Of a DNA stretch of 64,000 nucleotides, positions 30,988 through 43,400 are shown one piece after another. This stretch comes from Paludibacterium denitrificans (lineage in GTDB: Bacteria; Pseudomonadota; Gammaproteobacteria; Burkholderiales; Chromobacteriaceae), in assembly GCF_009707705.1 (NCBI RefSeq), contig NZ_WLYX01000001.1:2046001-2110000 (forward strand), given 5' to 3'. A model generated the notes under the pieces. That model was given only the letters and a program-made list of their open reading frames with translations, had not been told where the DNA came from and searched no databases. Each line of letters starts with the position of its first letter. The stretch's first letter is position 1. The position numbers were made by a program, and so were the translations under genes.

Positions 30988-32181
30988 TCAGCGCCGCTCC
31001 AGCATCGGCAAGCCCAGCGCGTAACGGATGACTTCGCGCTTGATGGGGCCCGCCTTGCCAGCCAGTTTCAGGCCCAGATTACGCACGGCCTTGAGCGGGC
31101 CGATGTCGTTGGCAAAGCCGTAGCAGAAGGCGTCCATGGCGCGCTGCATGGCGATGTTGGCATAACGGCGCTGTTTTTCGTAGCGCTTGAGCACGTTGAG
31201 CGAGGCTAGGTCTTCGCCTTTGGCGTGGGCAGCCAGCAGGACTTCGGCCAGTGCCGCAGCATCCTGAAAGCCCAGATTGACGCCTTGTCCGGCCAATGGA
31301 TGGATGGTGTGCGCCGCATCGTTAACCAGCACCACGCCATCCTTGGCATAGCAGTTGGCATGGCGGCGGGTGAGCGGGAAGAAGCCGCGCGAGACAATTT
31401 CACGGATGCCGCCCAGTTTGGTCGGGAAGGCGGCACAGAAAGCGGAAATCAGTTCGTCATCCGGCAGCGCCATCAGCCGTTTTACATCGGTCGGGGTGTG
31501 ATACCACACCAGCGAGGCGTAATGGTCGTTGAGCGGCAGGAAGGCTTGCGGCCCGGTGGGGGTGAAGCGTTGCCGGTGATGTCTTGCTGGCCATACGGCA
31601 TCAGGCAGGTGGCGACCATGGCGTGCATCGGGTAATCGCGGCTGCTGATGCCGATGCTTAGGCCGCTTCGCGTACTTGCGACAGGGCGCCATCGGCGGCC
31701 ACCAGCAGGCGCGCCACCAGCACGCCGCCGTCCGCCAGCGTCACGCGTGAGGCCAGTGGCTGGTAGTCGATACGGGTGATTTGTGCCGGGCAACGGTAGT
31801 CGATGTCCTGCCGCTCCAGCATGCTGCTGGTGGTGGCCAGCTGCACCAGCCGGTTTTCCACGATATGGCCCAGTTCGTTGACGTTGGCATCGCTGGCACT
31901 GAACAAGGTGCCTTGGTCCTCGTTGGCTTCCCACACCTGCATGCGGGTGTACGGCGTGGCCCGCATGGCCAGAATGCGCGACCAGGCGCCCAGTTTGTCG
32001 AGGAAGTTGGCCGAAGCCGGGCTGAGGGCGGAGACGCGCAAGTCTGGCGCCTGATTCGGGTCGAAGGGCTGTGGCGGCGTGCGTTCCAGAACGGTGATTT
32101 TCAGGCCGTGACCACTGAGGGCCGCGGCCGGGCTGTGCCAACCATGCCGCCGCCGACGATCAGAATGTCTACATGTTCCAT
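30988..32181 (-). CDS. UbiH/UbiF-family ubiquinone biosynthesis hydroxylase (lesions)
   Basis: An FAD-dependent aromatic hydroxylase is indicated by the N-terminal dinucleotide fold MEHVDILIVGGGMVGTALAAALSG (after repair), the LRVSALSPAS segment with the conserved Arg, LLVAADGALSQVRE (DG motif), and the second FAD motif LVNDAAHTIHPLAGQGVNLGFQDAAAL. The family hydroxylates the ubiquinone ring; which position (UbiH, UbiF or the broad-range UbiM seen in Neisseriales) cannot be decided by eye. Lesions: 32133 and 31573 (both CCTGG read as CCGG) and 31660 (GCTTAGGCC for GCTGGCC). About 397 residues. Confidence 0.85.
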
Positions 32182-32385
32182 GCTGTACTCCTTGTTGCTG
32201 CCCATGCCCCGCAGGGATCGGGCTGCGGCGGGGGCTGTCGTTCGTGGCGGTTTATCGTGGCACACGCCACGACCGCACCGTGAAGGATAAATGGGGCTGA
32301 TTGTGACAAAGGCGGCGCTGAAGTGTCTTGGTCTGGATCAAGTCTAACCAACAGCAGGTTTAGCCCGGCGTGATGACGGGGTTGC

Positions 32386-33298
32386 TTAAGCCAGCATGGC
32401 GCGCAACCGTGGCGTGACGTGCTGGATCAGGACGTCGTATTTTCTCGGCAAGGGCTGGCGGTAGGGGAAGACCAGATAAACCGGCCAGCTGCGTTTAAGC
32501 GCGCCAGCCGGGCAGGACTTCCTGCATCTGGCCGTTGACCAGATATTGCTGTGCCACGTAGTGCGGCAGCAGCGCCACGCCTTGCGCGGCGGTGACGGCG
32601 GAAACCAGCGAGGCGTATTGGTCGCAGGTCAGGGTCGGGCGCAGGGGGATGGTGCGCTGTTCGCCATCTTTGGCCAGTTGCCATTCCTGACCGTGCGGGT
32701 TGTAGCGGTTACACAGCAGGCGCTGGTGGCCGAGGTCTTCCGGCTGTGTCAGCCGTGGCGCATCGGCCAGATAGCGCGGGCTGGCATACAGCCGTTCCCA
32801 GACGAAGCCGAGCGGCTTGGCCACCAGCCGGTCGTCGTGGATGTGGCCGGTGCGGATGCAGAAATCCAGTTGATCATCCACCGGGTCCTGCAGACGGTTT
32901 TCGGCCAACAGCTGGATTTCCAGCCCCGGATGCTGAATGGCCAGTTCGGCCAGCATGGGCGCCAGCAAATACTGAGCAAATGACGCGGTGGTACTGACCC
33001 GTAGCGGCCCTTCGATCAGTTGCTGGGCTTCGGCAATATCCGGTTTGACCTGTTCCAGCATCTCGCGCAACTGGCGGGCATGTTGCGCCAGACGCAGCCC
33101 GGCTTCGGTCAGCGCGACGCGGCGGGTATTGCGCAGCACCAGTACCGTGCCCAATTCCTGCTCCAGTTCCTTGACGCGCTGGCTGATGCGGCTTTTGGCA
33201 CAGCCGATGCTGTCGGCGGCAGCGGTAAAACTGCCGGTACGGGCGAGGGCATCGAAGGCCAGCAGGGCATCGGGCGACGGAGGGTGCGAGGTTTTCAT
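32386..33298 (-). CDS. LysR-family transcriptional regulator (lesion)
   Basis: The N-terminal winged helix is clear: LLAFDALARTGSFTAAADSIGCAKSRISQRVKELEQELG, and the effector domain follows with LRVSTTASFAQYLLAPMLAELAIQHPGLEIQLL (CrgA-like subgroup). It is divergent from an EamA transporter, which it probably regulates. A lesion at 32494-32500 (TTTAAGC) separates the last 40 residues (RSWPVYLVFPYRQPLP...). The stop at 32386-32388 is itself inside a GCTTAAGCC lesion signature; if that is repaired the frame continues 9 codons to a TAA at 32360. ATG 33298 was chosen because the helix-turn-helix begins about 10 residues later. Confidence 0.85.
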
Positions 33299-33463
33299 GA
33301 GCCGGGCCACAAGGTGGGCAAAGTGGCTATTCTACCGTCGCTGCTCTGGTGGGGGCAGCGCCCGCTGGCCAGTGGTGCGATGAATATTTTGACCGCGAGA
33401 GAGTTTATTTCTGTCTACAACATCGGCATGATGGCGGGCTACGCTGTTTTTGCCGGATGTTGC

Positions 33464-34338
33464 ATGCTGCCTTATCTTGCCTTGACCACCGCCATGTTGC
33501 TGTGGGCCAGTTCTTTTATTGCGTTGAAGTACGTGTTTGCCGTGTTCGATCCGCTGGTGGTGCTGTTTGCCCGCATGGTGATTGCCAGCCTGTGTCTGCT
33601 GCCGTTGCTGTGGCGTGCTTCATTGGCGCTGGCAGTATCGGCGCGGCGACTGGAAATGGCTGTTGGCCCCGGGTTGGCCGAACCGTGTGTGTATTTCCTG
33701 TGTGAAGCCAAAGCGCTGCAATACACCAGCGTGTCGCAGGCCGGGATCATTACCGCCACGTTGCCGTTACTGGTGGCGGTGAGCGCCATGCTGTTTCTCA
33801 AGGAGCGGCAAGGGCGGCAGATGTGGCTGGGGATTGCCGTGTCGTTTGCCGGGGTGGCGTGGCTGAGCCTGAGCGGCGAGTCCAGTCAGAGCGCGCCCAA
33901 TCCGCTGTTGGGGAACGCGCTGGAATTCATGGCCATGCTCTGCGCCGCGGCCTATGTGTTGATTACCAAGAAGCTGTCGGCGCGTTATTCTGCCCTCAGC
34001 ATTACCGGCATCCAGAGCCTGCTGGGCAGCCTGTGGTTTGGCGCTTGGGTGGCGACGCCGTGGGTGTCGCTGCCAACCTCCTTGCCGTTCTGGCCCAGCC
34101 TGTGGGTGGTGTATCTGGGCGCGGGCATTACGCTCGGGGCATATGGCTTATATTCCTGGTCGGTGAGCAAGGTGCCGGTATCTATGGCGGCGGCCTTCAT
34201 CAACCTGATCCCGGTGTTTACCATCATCCTGGCCGGGGCTTGCTGGGCGAGCACCTGACGTTGTTACAGGGGCTGGCGTGTGTGCTGGTGTTTGGCGTGC
34301 TGATCAGCCAGAAAAAACCGGCAACGCTTACCGCTTGA
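33464..34338 (+). CDS. EamA/DMT-family transporter (one lesion)
   Basis: Ten hydrophobic helices in two EamA repeats are visible: LALTTAMLLWASSFIALKYV at the start, GIITATLPLLVAVSAMLFLKER in repeat 1 and VSMAAAFINLIPVFTIILAG in repeat 2. Such inner-membrane carriers export metabolites; the substrate is unknown. One base is lost at 34238 (restoring ILAGALLGEHLTLLQGL). Starts at 33380 and 33464 are both possible; 33464 gives the usual N-terminus of the family. A GTTGGCCGAA copy lies in frame at 33673-33682. The LysR gene is divergent. Confidence 0.8.
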
Positions 34339-34441
34339 AACGGTCATTCAGTTTTGCCGGTTTGAGCCGATATAACGACTGATAACAGTCTTGGTGTGCC
34401 TTGCCGCCAGACGCATACTAATCGTGATGAAGGAGCAGGAC

Positions 34442-35466
34442 ATGCAGCGTTTGGCTGTACAACAGGGGATGGCCGCGTGTTGGCTGCTGCTGGCGGGGCA
34501 GGTCTGGGCAAGTGGCGGTGCCGAATCGCTCGGCGAAGGTGGCGCCGCTGCCGGTGGCTACGCCAGCGACCGCTACGGCGTCGGGCACCATTGTTAGCAA
34601 GAAGATAACACCGGAAAAACTGGCGCCCTCGGTGCGCCAGTCACCGCCGCCGGAGGCCAAGTTGCCCACCGGACTGAGCCCGGTGGTGCGCCCGCCGGAA
34701 GGGACCGTAGCGGCACCGGTCAAGGCGGCCAAAAAGCCGGTGCACGCCGCGCGAGTGCTACGCAGCAAACCCAAACCGGCGCCACGCATGGTGGTGGCGC
34801 ACGCGCACGAGAGCGAACACGGCTCGGAACAGCGTCAGGTGCATGGCATGCTGAATACGCTGCTGAGTGCCAATGCCCGCTACATGAGCCAGCATTCCGC
34901 CGGTTATTACCAGAAATTTGCCAACAAGCAATCGCCGTGGGCCACGGTGGTGACTTGTTCCGATTCGCGGGTGCAGACGCTGGCGTTACATGGCGATGCC
35001 ACCAACCAGCTGTTCATGGTGCGTGATATCGGCAACCAGCTGGCGACGGCGGAAGGGTCGGTCGAATATGGCGTGCGCCATCTGCATACGCCGTTCCTGA
35101 TCTTTATCGGCCACTCGGTGTGTGGCGCGGTGACGGCGGCGGCGGGCGATTATGGCAAGCTGGAACCGGCCATCCGCAAGGAGCTGGCTTAAGCATCAAT
35201 ATTCCCAAGGGCATCGACGTGACCGATGGTGCGTTGCTCAACGTCAACAATCAGGTGGAAGGTGCCATCCTCAAGTTCTCCGGTGAAGTGGAGGCGGGCC
35301 ATCTGGCGGTGATTGGTGCCTACTACGATTTCCGCAACGATCTGCATCAGGGCGCCGGACGGCTGGTAATTACCAATATCAATGGCGAAACCGGTAAGCG
35401 AGGATTCGGGCGTTGCTGCACAAGGGCGAGCTGTTCAAATACCGCTTCATGGATGCCGCACACTAG
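34442..35466 (+). CDS. Exported beta-class carbonic anhydrase (lesions)
   Basis: The zinc site of a beta carbonic anhydrase is present: VTCSDSRVQ (Cys and the Asp-Arg dyad) and GHSVCGAV (His and Cys). The enzyme interconverts CO2 and bicarbonate. Unusually it has an N-terminal signal peptide (MQRLAVQQGMAACWLLLAGQVWAS) and a Pro/Ala/Lys-rich linker of about 90 residues before the catalytic domain, so it is probably periplasmic. The frame shifts once in the linker (about 34540), at 35190 (GCTTAAGC for GCTGGC) and at 35397. Repaired it ends GELFKYRFMDAAH. AAGGAG precedes ATG 34442. Confidence 0.85.
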
Positions 35467-35495
35467 CGTGCCGTAGACTGTTCGAGCCTGACCCC

Positions 35496-35527
35496 AACCG
35501 GTGCCACCATGTGGTGCCGGTTTTTTC
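35496..35527 (+). terminator. Carbonic anhydrase terminator
   Basis: AACCGGTGCCAC and GTGGTGCCGGTT make a near-perfect 12-bp stem with a short loop and a T-run, 30 bases after the stop; a GTTGGCCGAA copy follows at 35537-35546. Confidence 0.85.
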
Positions 35528-35558
35528 ATGTCTGGGGTTGGCCGAATGTGCGTTTCAG

Positions 35559-36721
35559 CTAGCTTACCGGACGCCGTGTTGCGCGTGCCAGCACCGGGCG
35601 GCCACACAACGCCACGATACCAACGGCGATGGCCACCACGCCCAGCCCCAGACGCAACTGGGTCAGGTGTGCCACGCTGCCGATCATCACCGGTCCCAGC
35701 AGCATGCCGACATACGCCGCGCGCGATACGCTGGCGATGCCTTCGGCCGCGCTGATGCCTTGCAGGCGCGAGGCGGCGACAAAGAACACCGGGATCATGT
35801 TGGCCATGCCCAGCCCCATCATGGCAAAGCCGAGCAGGGCCGCCGCCGGTACCGGCCAGAGGATGGCCAGCAGGATGCCGGTGAAGCCGAGCCAGGCGCT
35901 CATCACCAGTAACGACACGGCGCCAAAGCGTGCGCGTAGCCGGTCGCCTGCAAAGCGCCCCAGCGCCATGCCGCCGGAAAAGGCTGCGTAACCGGCACTG
36001 GCAGTGGCGGCGGCGCTGGCCGTGACATCGCGCATGTAGACCGTGGTCCAGTCATACATGGCGCCTTCGCCCACCATGCCAAGAAACGCCAGCCCGCCCA
36101 GCCACCACAGGGTGGTGTGGCTATGGTGACGCTGGGGCGGGGCGGCGGTTGCCGTTGTCGAGGCTTCGGCCAACAGCCGCGGTGCGGCCAGTTGCGTGGT
36201 CAGCACGATGATGGCCGCCATGCCCAGACCGTGTAGCCGGGGCGGCACGTGCCAGCCCAGCAGCAGCCCGCCGATCGCCGCGCCGACCATGCCGCCCAGA
36301 CTATACATGCCGTGCAGGCTGGACATGACCGGGCGTGGTGCTTTGGCTTCCACCGTTGCCGCCTGCGCATTCATCGCCACGTCAAACGCCGCCATGCTAG
36401 CCCCAAACGCCAGTAACAGCGGTAAGAGCAGCCAGAACGACGGCGTCAGCAGCAGTAACGCCGTGGTCAGCGCGAATGGTACGGTCGCCTGACGGCAGGC
36501 GGTGGCGCTGCCACGCCGCGCCACCCAGCGTCCCAGCGGCCCCATTACCAGAATCGCGCCGATGGCGATGGCAAACAGCGCCAGCGACAGCACCGCGTCG
36601 GACAAGGCAAAACGCGCCTTGATGGTGGGTATGTGCACGCCCCGGTGGCCATGGTGGCCCCGGCGACAAAAAACAGCGCCATGGTGGCATGGCGGGCAGG
36701 CAGAAAACGGCGAACAGGCAT
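35559..36721 (-). CDS. MFS transporter (one lesion)
   Basis: Twelve hydrophobic helices with the usual MFS loop GPLGRWVARRGS (a GxLxDRxGxR variant) after helix 2 are visible, together with SLHGMYSLGGMVGAAIGG and MYDWTTVYMRDV. The pattern resembles the YbjJ-like branch, whose substrates are unknown. CCTGG is read as CCGG at 36642; repair joins MPVRRFLPARHATMALFFVAGA to the body through MATWGVHIPTIKARF. About 388 residues. A repeat copy lies antisense at 36165-36174. Confidence 0.8.
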
Positions 36722-36783
36722 GGTGGTTGGCGGTGGCCCACAGCGGGCCGTGAGTGGTGGGAGACAGGTCGGGTAGTCGGTAA

Positions 36784-36812
36784 CAAGGTTGGCCGAACTT
36801 CGGCCAACCTTG
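36784..36812. terminator. Perfect palindrome of two repeat copies after mfd
   Basis: CAAGGTTGGCCGAA (36784-36797), one central base, and TTCGGCCAACCTTG (36799-36812) form a 14-bp perfect inverted repeat 11 bases after the mfd stop. It is the tightest inverted pair in the window and a likely terminator for mfd. Confidence 0.7.
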
Positions 36813-36823
36813 TCGGGGGGAGC

Positions 36824-39800
36824 TTATTGCAATTCGCGCAGCAGTTCCTTGACCCGCACCGTGCGCAGGCCAACGTCCTCGATGTGCGATTCCACGCGCA
36901 GCTTGTCCTGCCCGGCCAGCTTGTAGTTCCGCTTGTTCTGGATCAGCTGGATGATCTTCATCGGGTCGATCGGCGGATTGTCGATGAACTGCAACTGGAT
37001 GGCCACTTCGCTGGCGTCCAGTTTTTGCACGCCCAGCGGTTTGGCCAGCAGGCGCAGCCGGTGGCTGTCGATCAGTGTTTTCACCGTTTGCGGCGGCAGG
37101 CCAAAGCGGTCGATCAGTTCCTCGTGGATGTCGTCGATCTCCTGCTCGCTCTCGCAGGTGGCCAGCCGTTTATACAGCACCAGCCGTTCGTGCACGTCCG
37201 GGCAATAGCCGTCCGGCAGCAGCGCCGGGCTGTGCAGATTGATTTCGGTGGTCACGCCCAGCGGCGCATCCAGATCCGGTGTCCGGCCTTTTTCAGGTCG
37301 CGCACCGCCTGCTTGAGCATTTCGGTAAACAGGCTGAAGCCCACTTCCTGCATCTCGCCGGATTGCCCCTCGCCCAGCACCTCGCCCGCGCCGCGAATTT
37401 CCATGTCGTGCATGGCCAGATAGAAACCGGCGCCCAGCTCGCCGGAGAGCTGGATGGCTTCCAGCCGCTTCTGCGCGTCACGCGTCATGCCATCCGGGGT
37501 CAGCAGATAGGCATAGGCCTGATGGTGGCTACGGCCCACCCGGCCGCGCAACTGGTGCAACTGCGCCAGACCAAACTTGTCGGCGCGGTTGATCAGGATG
37601 GTGTTGGCATTGGGAATGTCGATACCGGTTTCGATGATGGTGGAACACAGCAGCAGGTTGAAGCGCTGTTGCAGGAAATCACGCATCACCTGTTCCAGCT
37701 CGCGTTCGCGCAGCTGGCCGTGGGCCACGCCGATGCGCGCTTCCGGGATCAGTTCGGTCAGCTTCTCGCGCATGTTCTCGATGGTGTCGACTTCGTTATG
37801 CAGGAAGAACACCGGCCGCCGCGTTTCAGTTCGCGCAGTACCGCCTCGCGTATCACGCCGTCATTCATCGGGCTGACAAAGGTTTTTACCGCCAAGCGGC
37901 GCGACGGCGCGGTGGTGATGGCGGAGAAGTCGCGCAGTCCCTCCAGTGCCATCGACAGCGTGCGCGGAATCGGCGTGGCGGTGAGGGTGAGCACGTCGAC
38001 GTTGGCTCGCAGGCGTTTGAGCTGTTCTTTTTGCCGCACGCCAAAGCGGTGTTCCTCGTCGATGATCACCAGCCCGAGGTTCTTGAACGCGACATCCGGC
38101 TGCACCAGCTTGTGCGTGCCGATGACGATATCCACCGTGCCTTCGGCCAACCCTTGCAGCGCGGCCTTGGTTTCCTTGCCGCTGCGAAAGCGCGACAGCT
38201 CGGCAATCTTCACCGGCCAGTCGGCAAAGCGGTCGGCAAAATTCTGGTAGTGCTGTTCGGCCAACAGCGTGGTAGGCACCAGCACCGCCACCTGCTTGCC
38301 GCCCATGACGGCAACAAAAGCGGCGCGCAATGCCACTTCGGTCTTGCCAAAGCCGACATCGCCACACACCAGCCGGTCCATCGGCTTGCCGGAGCACATG
38401 TCTTCAATCACCGCTTCGATCGCGCTGGCCTGATCCGGCGTTTCCTCAAAGCCAAAGCGGCAAAGGCGTCGTAATCCTGATGCGACAGGGTAAAACGGTG
38501 GCCTTCGCGCGCGGCACGCTGGGCATAGAGATTAAGCAGTTCCGCCGCCGTGTCGCGCGCTTTTTCCGCCGCTTTTTTCTTGGCCTTGTCCCGGTGCCGG
38601 GCTGCCCAGCCGGTGCAGTGGCGCCTGTTCCGGCGTGCCGCCGGCGTAGCGCGAGATCAGGTGCAACTGGCTGACCGGCACATAGAGCTTGGCGTCGTCG
38701 GCGTACTCCAGCTGCATCAGTTCGGTTTCGCCTTCGCCCAGATCCATGCTGATCAGGCCGATGAAGCGGCCGATGCCGTGCTGCTCGTGCACCACCGGGT
38801 CGCCCGGCTTGATTTCGGCCAGATCGCGCAACATGGCGTCGGAGCTGGCGCGCGTGCTCTTGCGCCGGGTGTGGCTGCGCGCCACATGCTGGTACAGCTC
38901 GGCTTCGGTAATGATGGCCACGGCTTAGCTGGCGCAGGGCAAAGCCGCTATACAGCGGTGCCACGGTCAGCGCCAACGGCATGTCGCCGTGCAGGAACTC
39001 CGCCCAGCTATCCACCGGTTGTGGCTTCAGGCCGTGTTCCTGCATGAATTGCAGCATGGTTTCGCGGCGACCCAGCCCTTCGGCACTGACTAGCAGGCGG
39101 TGCTGGCCGCTAGCCAGATAATCGGCCAGACGGTACAGCGGGTTGTCGGCACGGCGCTCCACCGCCAGCGGCGGCAAGGGCTCGCTGCTTCGGCTTCCGG
39201 CTCGCCATCGGCTGGCAGTTCCAGTCGTGGATGCGGCTTGATGCGCTGCATCAGTTCGTCCGGGCGCAGGAACAGTTCGGACGGTGGCAACACCGGGCGG
39301 TCGAGATCGCCGCGCGCCATGTCGTGGCGGCTGATGACATCGCGCCAGAAGCCTTCGGCCGCGCCCAGTACGTCGCGGTGCAGGGTGATCAGCACATTGT
39401 CGTGGCTGAGGTAGTCAAACAGCGTGGCGGTTTCGTCAAAGAACAGTGGCAGGTAATACTCGATTCCAGCCGGAAACAGGTTGGCCGAAACGTCCTTGTA
39501 AATACGGCTGCGCGACGGGTCGCCTTCCATGCGCTCGCGGTAGTGCTGGCGAAACGCGGTGACCCCGGCTTCGTCTGCCGGATATTCCCGCGCTTAAGAG
39601 CAGGCGTACTTCATTGACCGGATAGAGCGTGCGCTGGGTATCCGGGTCGAAGCTGCGCAGGGTGTCGATTTCGTCATCGAACAGGTCGATGCGGTAGGGC
39701 AGGGCCGAGCCCATGGCAAACAGATCGACCAGCCCGCCGCGAATCGAAAATTCGCCCGGTGCCATCACCTGCGTGACGTGTTGATAGTAAGCCGTGGTGA

Positions 39801-40229
39801 TCAGGTCGCCGCGCAGCTTTTCCACATCCAGCTTCTGCCCGGTTTTGAGCAGGAAGGTGCGGCCGACCAGATAGCTCACCGGCGCCAGCCGCGTCATGGC
39901 CGTGGTCACCGGGGCGATCAGCACCTGACATTCGCCCGGCGCAGTTGCCACAGCGTGGCCAGCCGCTCGCTCACCAGCTCGCCATGTGGCGAAAAGTGGT
40001 CATAGGGCAGCGTTTCCCAGTCGGGCAGCAGGGCGACTTTAAGCTCTGGCGCGAAGAAGGGAATTTCCACCTTTAAGCGTTGCGCGGCCTGAGCGTCGGC
40101 CGTGAGGATGACCAGCTTGCCTTGCTGTTCGGCCAACTGGGCTAAAACGGCGGCATCCAGCCCGTCTGGGAGCATGCCGTAGCGGGTCTTCTGACCGGCG
40201 GAGGGAAGGCGGGGTAGGCTATCCAACAT
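36824..40229 (-). CDS. mfd: Transcription-repair coupling factor Mfd (about eight lesions)
   Basis: Mfd displaces stalled RNA polymerase and recruits UvrA. The restored protein (about 1,131 residues) shows the UvrB-homology N-terminus ([11 protein letters not shown]), the RNA-polymerase-interaction domain ([16 protein letters not shown]...[15 protein letters not shown]), helicase motifs [45 protein letters not shown] and [11 protein letters not shown], and the TRCF C-terminus. Breaks lie near 37280, 37820, 38458, 38603, 38935, 39186, 39596 and 39938. At least four are CCWGG and two are CTTAAG/CTTAGC-type. The gene shows three internal repeat copies on its antisense strand and one on its sense side. 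Confidence 0.93.
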
Positions 40230-40459
40230 TGTGCTTCACATTCATGGTTCTCACGGTATTATACCAGCGGGTATTACACCGGTATGGTGTTCCCCCTTGC
40301 CACAATTCAAGAGGCCGTCAACGGCCCGCTAATCTGCCCGGGTGCCTTGGCACCTCATCCATCTTTCCAGTCCTGCCATGGCGGGGCGACATGCCGTCCT
40401 GATGGCGGCATCGTCACGGCGCCCGGCTTGCCCGCGAACAGCGTGGCGGCGAGCGCAAG

Positions 40460-43400
40460 ATGGCAGCAAGGCAGCAGGAGAATCGGAGAGTGACTCTTAA
40501 CCGCTGGCCGTCATCGGTCATCATGTTTCTCGCTTTTGCCGCCAGCCTGGTGTTCTGGCCACAGCAGCCTTTGGCGCCGCTGACGCTGGCCAGTTTCCTG
40601 CCGCACGGGCTGTGGGCGTGGTGGAGCCTGACTCGTGGCGGTCGCTTTAGCTGGGTCTGGCCGCTGCTGGTAAGCGCGTTGCTGTGGCGCGTCATGCCGC
40701 TACCGTGGCTGACCGCCCTGATCCTGTCGCTCTACGTATTGATGCCGGGGCTGCGCGCGCTGCGGCAGCGTGACGACTATACGCTCTCTTCGCCCTACGC
40801 GCTGTGGCGCCTGCTGATGGTTCTGCTGGGCTATGTCGCCGTGCTTAAGCCGGGCTGGCGCTGGCGCTATTCATGCCGTTCCAGAACGCCAATCATCAGG
40901 CCGTGCTCTGGTTGCTGCAAACCCGGGGCACGCTGGCCCGGCCCTGATGCTGTTGCTGCCGCTGCGCTTCTGGCCCAACCGGCCGCGCGCCTACCAACTG
41001 CTGGAGCTGGCGCTGATTGCGCTGGTGACCATCGTGGTCTGGGGGGCGCTGGCTTCCAGCAGTATGCCCGGCCAGGTGCCCTCGCAGATCATGCTGTTTC
41101 CCATGCTGTTGTGGGCGGCGTACCGTGGCGGGTTGCTGGGAACCAGCCTGATCAGCCTGCTGATAACCATCATGCTGTCGCTGTCTGGCCTGCATCCGCG
41201 TCTGGCGGTATTGGCTGGCACCGGTGATTTTTCCATTGATGTGGCGTTATCGCTGATGTTTGTTGCGGCGGGCCAGCTGGTGGCCATTCTTAGCGACAGC
41301 CAGCGCCGTCACGAACGGCTGGCGCAGGAGTTCCGCTATCGCATGGAGTCGCTGGTCAACCACAGCCCCAACATGATGTCGCTCAAGGGGCTGGATGGCC
41401 GTTACCTGCTGGTCAACCAGTCCTACGCCAACTGGGTGCAGGCGTTGCCGGAGCAGATTCTTGGCCAGCGCGCGGATGCGTTTTTCTCCGCCGAGGACGC
41501 CGAGAAGATTCGCCAGCAAGATGCCGAAGTGTTGCGCACGCTGGAGGCGCGCCAGTTTGAGGAGTGCATCACGCTGGGTGGCGAGCGCCGTGTCACGCTG
41601 GTGAGCAAGTTCCCGTTGTTCGATGCCGATGGCCGTCCTGCCGGTGTAGGCAGCGTGGATGCCGATATTTCCGCGATCCGTCAGGAAAAACAGGCCAAAC
41701 GTGAAGCGGAACAACGCTATCGGGCGTTGGTGGAACAGTCGTTGATGGGCATCTATATCCTGCAGGACGAACGCATCGTGTACGCCAACCCCAAACTGGC
41801 GTCGCTGCTGGGTTACCCGCAGCAAGACTTGCAGGATATTTCGCTGGAAACGCTGCTGGGCGGTAGCGAATACCAGCGCATGCGCCACCAGATCGCCCAT
41901 CGCTTCCGCGAGCAGATCAACATCATGCATTTTGCCACCCGCGCACGGCGGCAGGATGGCGCCATGGTGGATGTGGAAGTGCATAGCCGCTTGTTCGACT
42001 ATCAGGGCCGCCCGGCCATCATTGGCGTGGTGATGGATATTTCCGAGCGGGTGAGCGCCGATGCCAACCTGCGTCTGGCCGCCAAGGTGTTCGAAAATTC
42101 GGCGGAAGGGATTCTGATTCTGGATGCCGACACCCGCATCGTCGCGGTCAACGACGCCTTTCACCGTATCACCGGCTATGACGAGGCCCACGCCCGGGGC
42201 GCCAGTCGCGCATCTTCTTGCAGCACGATGTGGCCATCAACCGCCATCTGCGCGATGCCTTGGCCCTGCATGGCCACTGGCAGGGCGAAATGATGGACCG
42301 CCGCCGCAACGGCGAATGGTATCCGGCCGAGCTGTCGATCTCCACGGTGCGCGACAGCAACGGCGCCCTGTCCAATTACGTGGCGGTGTTTTCCGACATT
42401 ACCGTGCGCAAGCAGGCGGAGGAGCGGCTGCAGTTTCTTGCCAATCACGATCCGCTGACTCGTCTTCCCAACCGTTCCAGCCTGATTGCCCGGCTGGAGC
42501 AATTGATCCGCCAGCCTGAGAGCTTGGCGGCGTTTGCCGTCATGTTCATTGATCTGGACCGCTTCAAGCTGATCAACGATTCGTTTGGTCATCAGGCCGG
42601 TGACGAGCTGCTGCGGGTACTGTCCCTGCGCCTGACCGACGCCATTGGCAGCCGGGGGGAACTGGCGCGGCTGGGCGGTGACGAATTTACCTTGCTGGTC
42701 AGTGGCGTGACCGATCAGGCCGAGCTGTCAACGTTGGCCGAAGACCTGCTCAACATTCTTTCCCGTCCGCTGCGGCTGGCCGAGCACGAGGTCTATGTCA
42801 CCGGCAGTATCGGTATCAGCGTGTTCCCCGGCGATGGCGCCGATGCGCAAACCTTGCTGAAACATGCCGATAGCGCCATGTACCGGGCCAAGGAAGCTGG
42901 CAAGAACACCTACCAGTTTTTCGATGCCGAAATGAACGCCCACACCTTCGAGCGGCTGTTGCTGGAAAACGGCTTGCGCCGGGGCTGGAGCGTGGCGAAT
43001 TCGAACTGCATTACCAGCCACAAGTCAGCGCCAGCAGCCACGAGCTGGCCGGAGTCGAGGCGCTGATCCGCTGGCGTCATCCCGAACTTGGCTTGGTGCC
43101 GCTTAACGCGTTTCATTGGTCTGGCGGAAGAAACCGGGCTGATCAAGTCGATTGGCGAATGGGTGTTGCGTGAAGCCTGCCAGCAACTGGCGCGCTGGCA
43201 GCAACAGGGGATATGGGTGCCGCGCGTGGCGGTGAACCTGTCGGCCCGCCAGTTTGAAGATCTGGCGCTGTTGCAGCATATCCATGACGCGCTGGCGGCG
43301 GCGGATCTGGAACCGCAGCGGCTGGAGCTGGAAATGACGGAAAGCCCGGTGATGCAGAATCCGACCGAAGCCGTGCGCCTGCTGACCGAGCTAAAAAGCC

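Noticed and set aside
40230..40459. GGTATTA-type repeats between mfd and the GGDEF gene as an operator
   Set aside because: The near-repeats around 40255-40290 are imperfect and match no known site; not enough to call.
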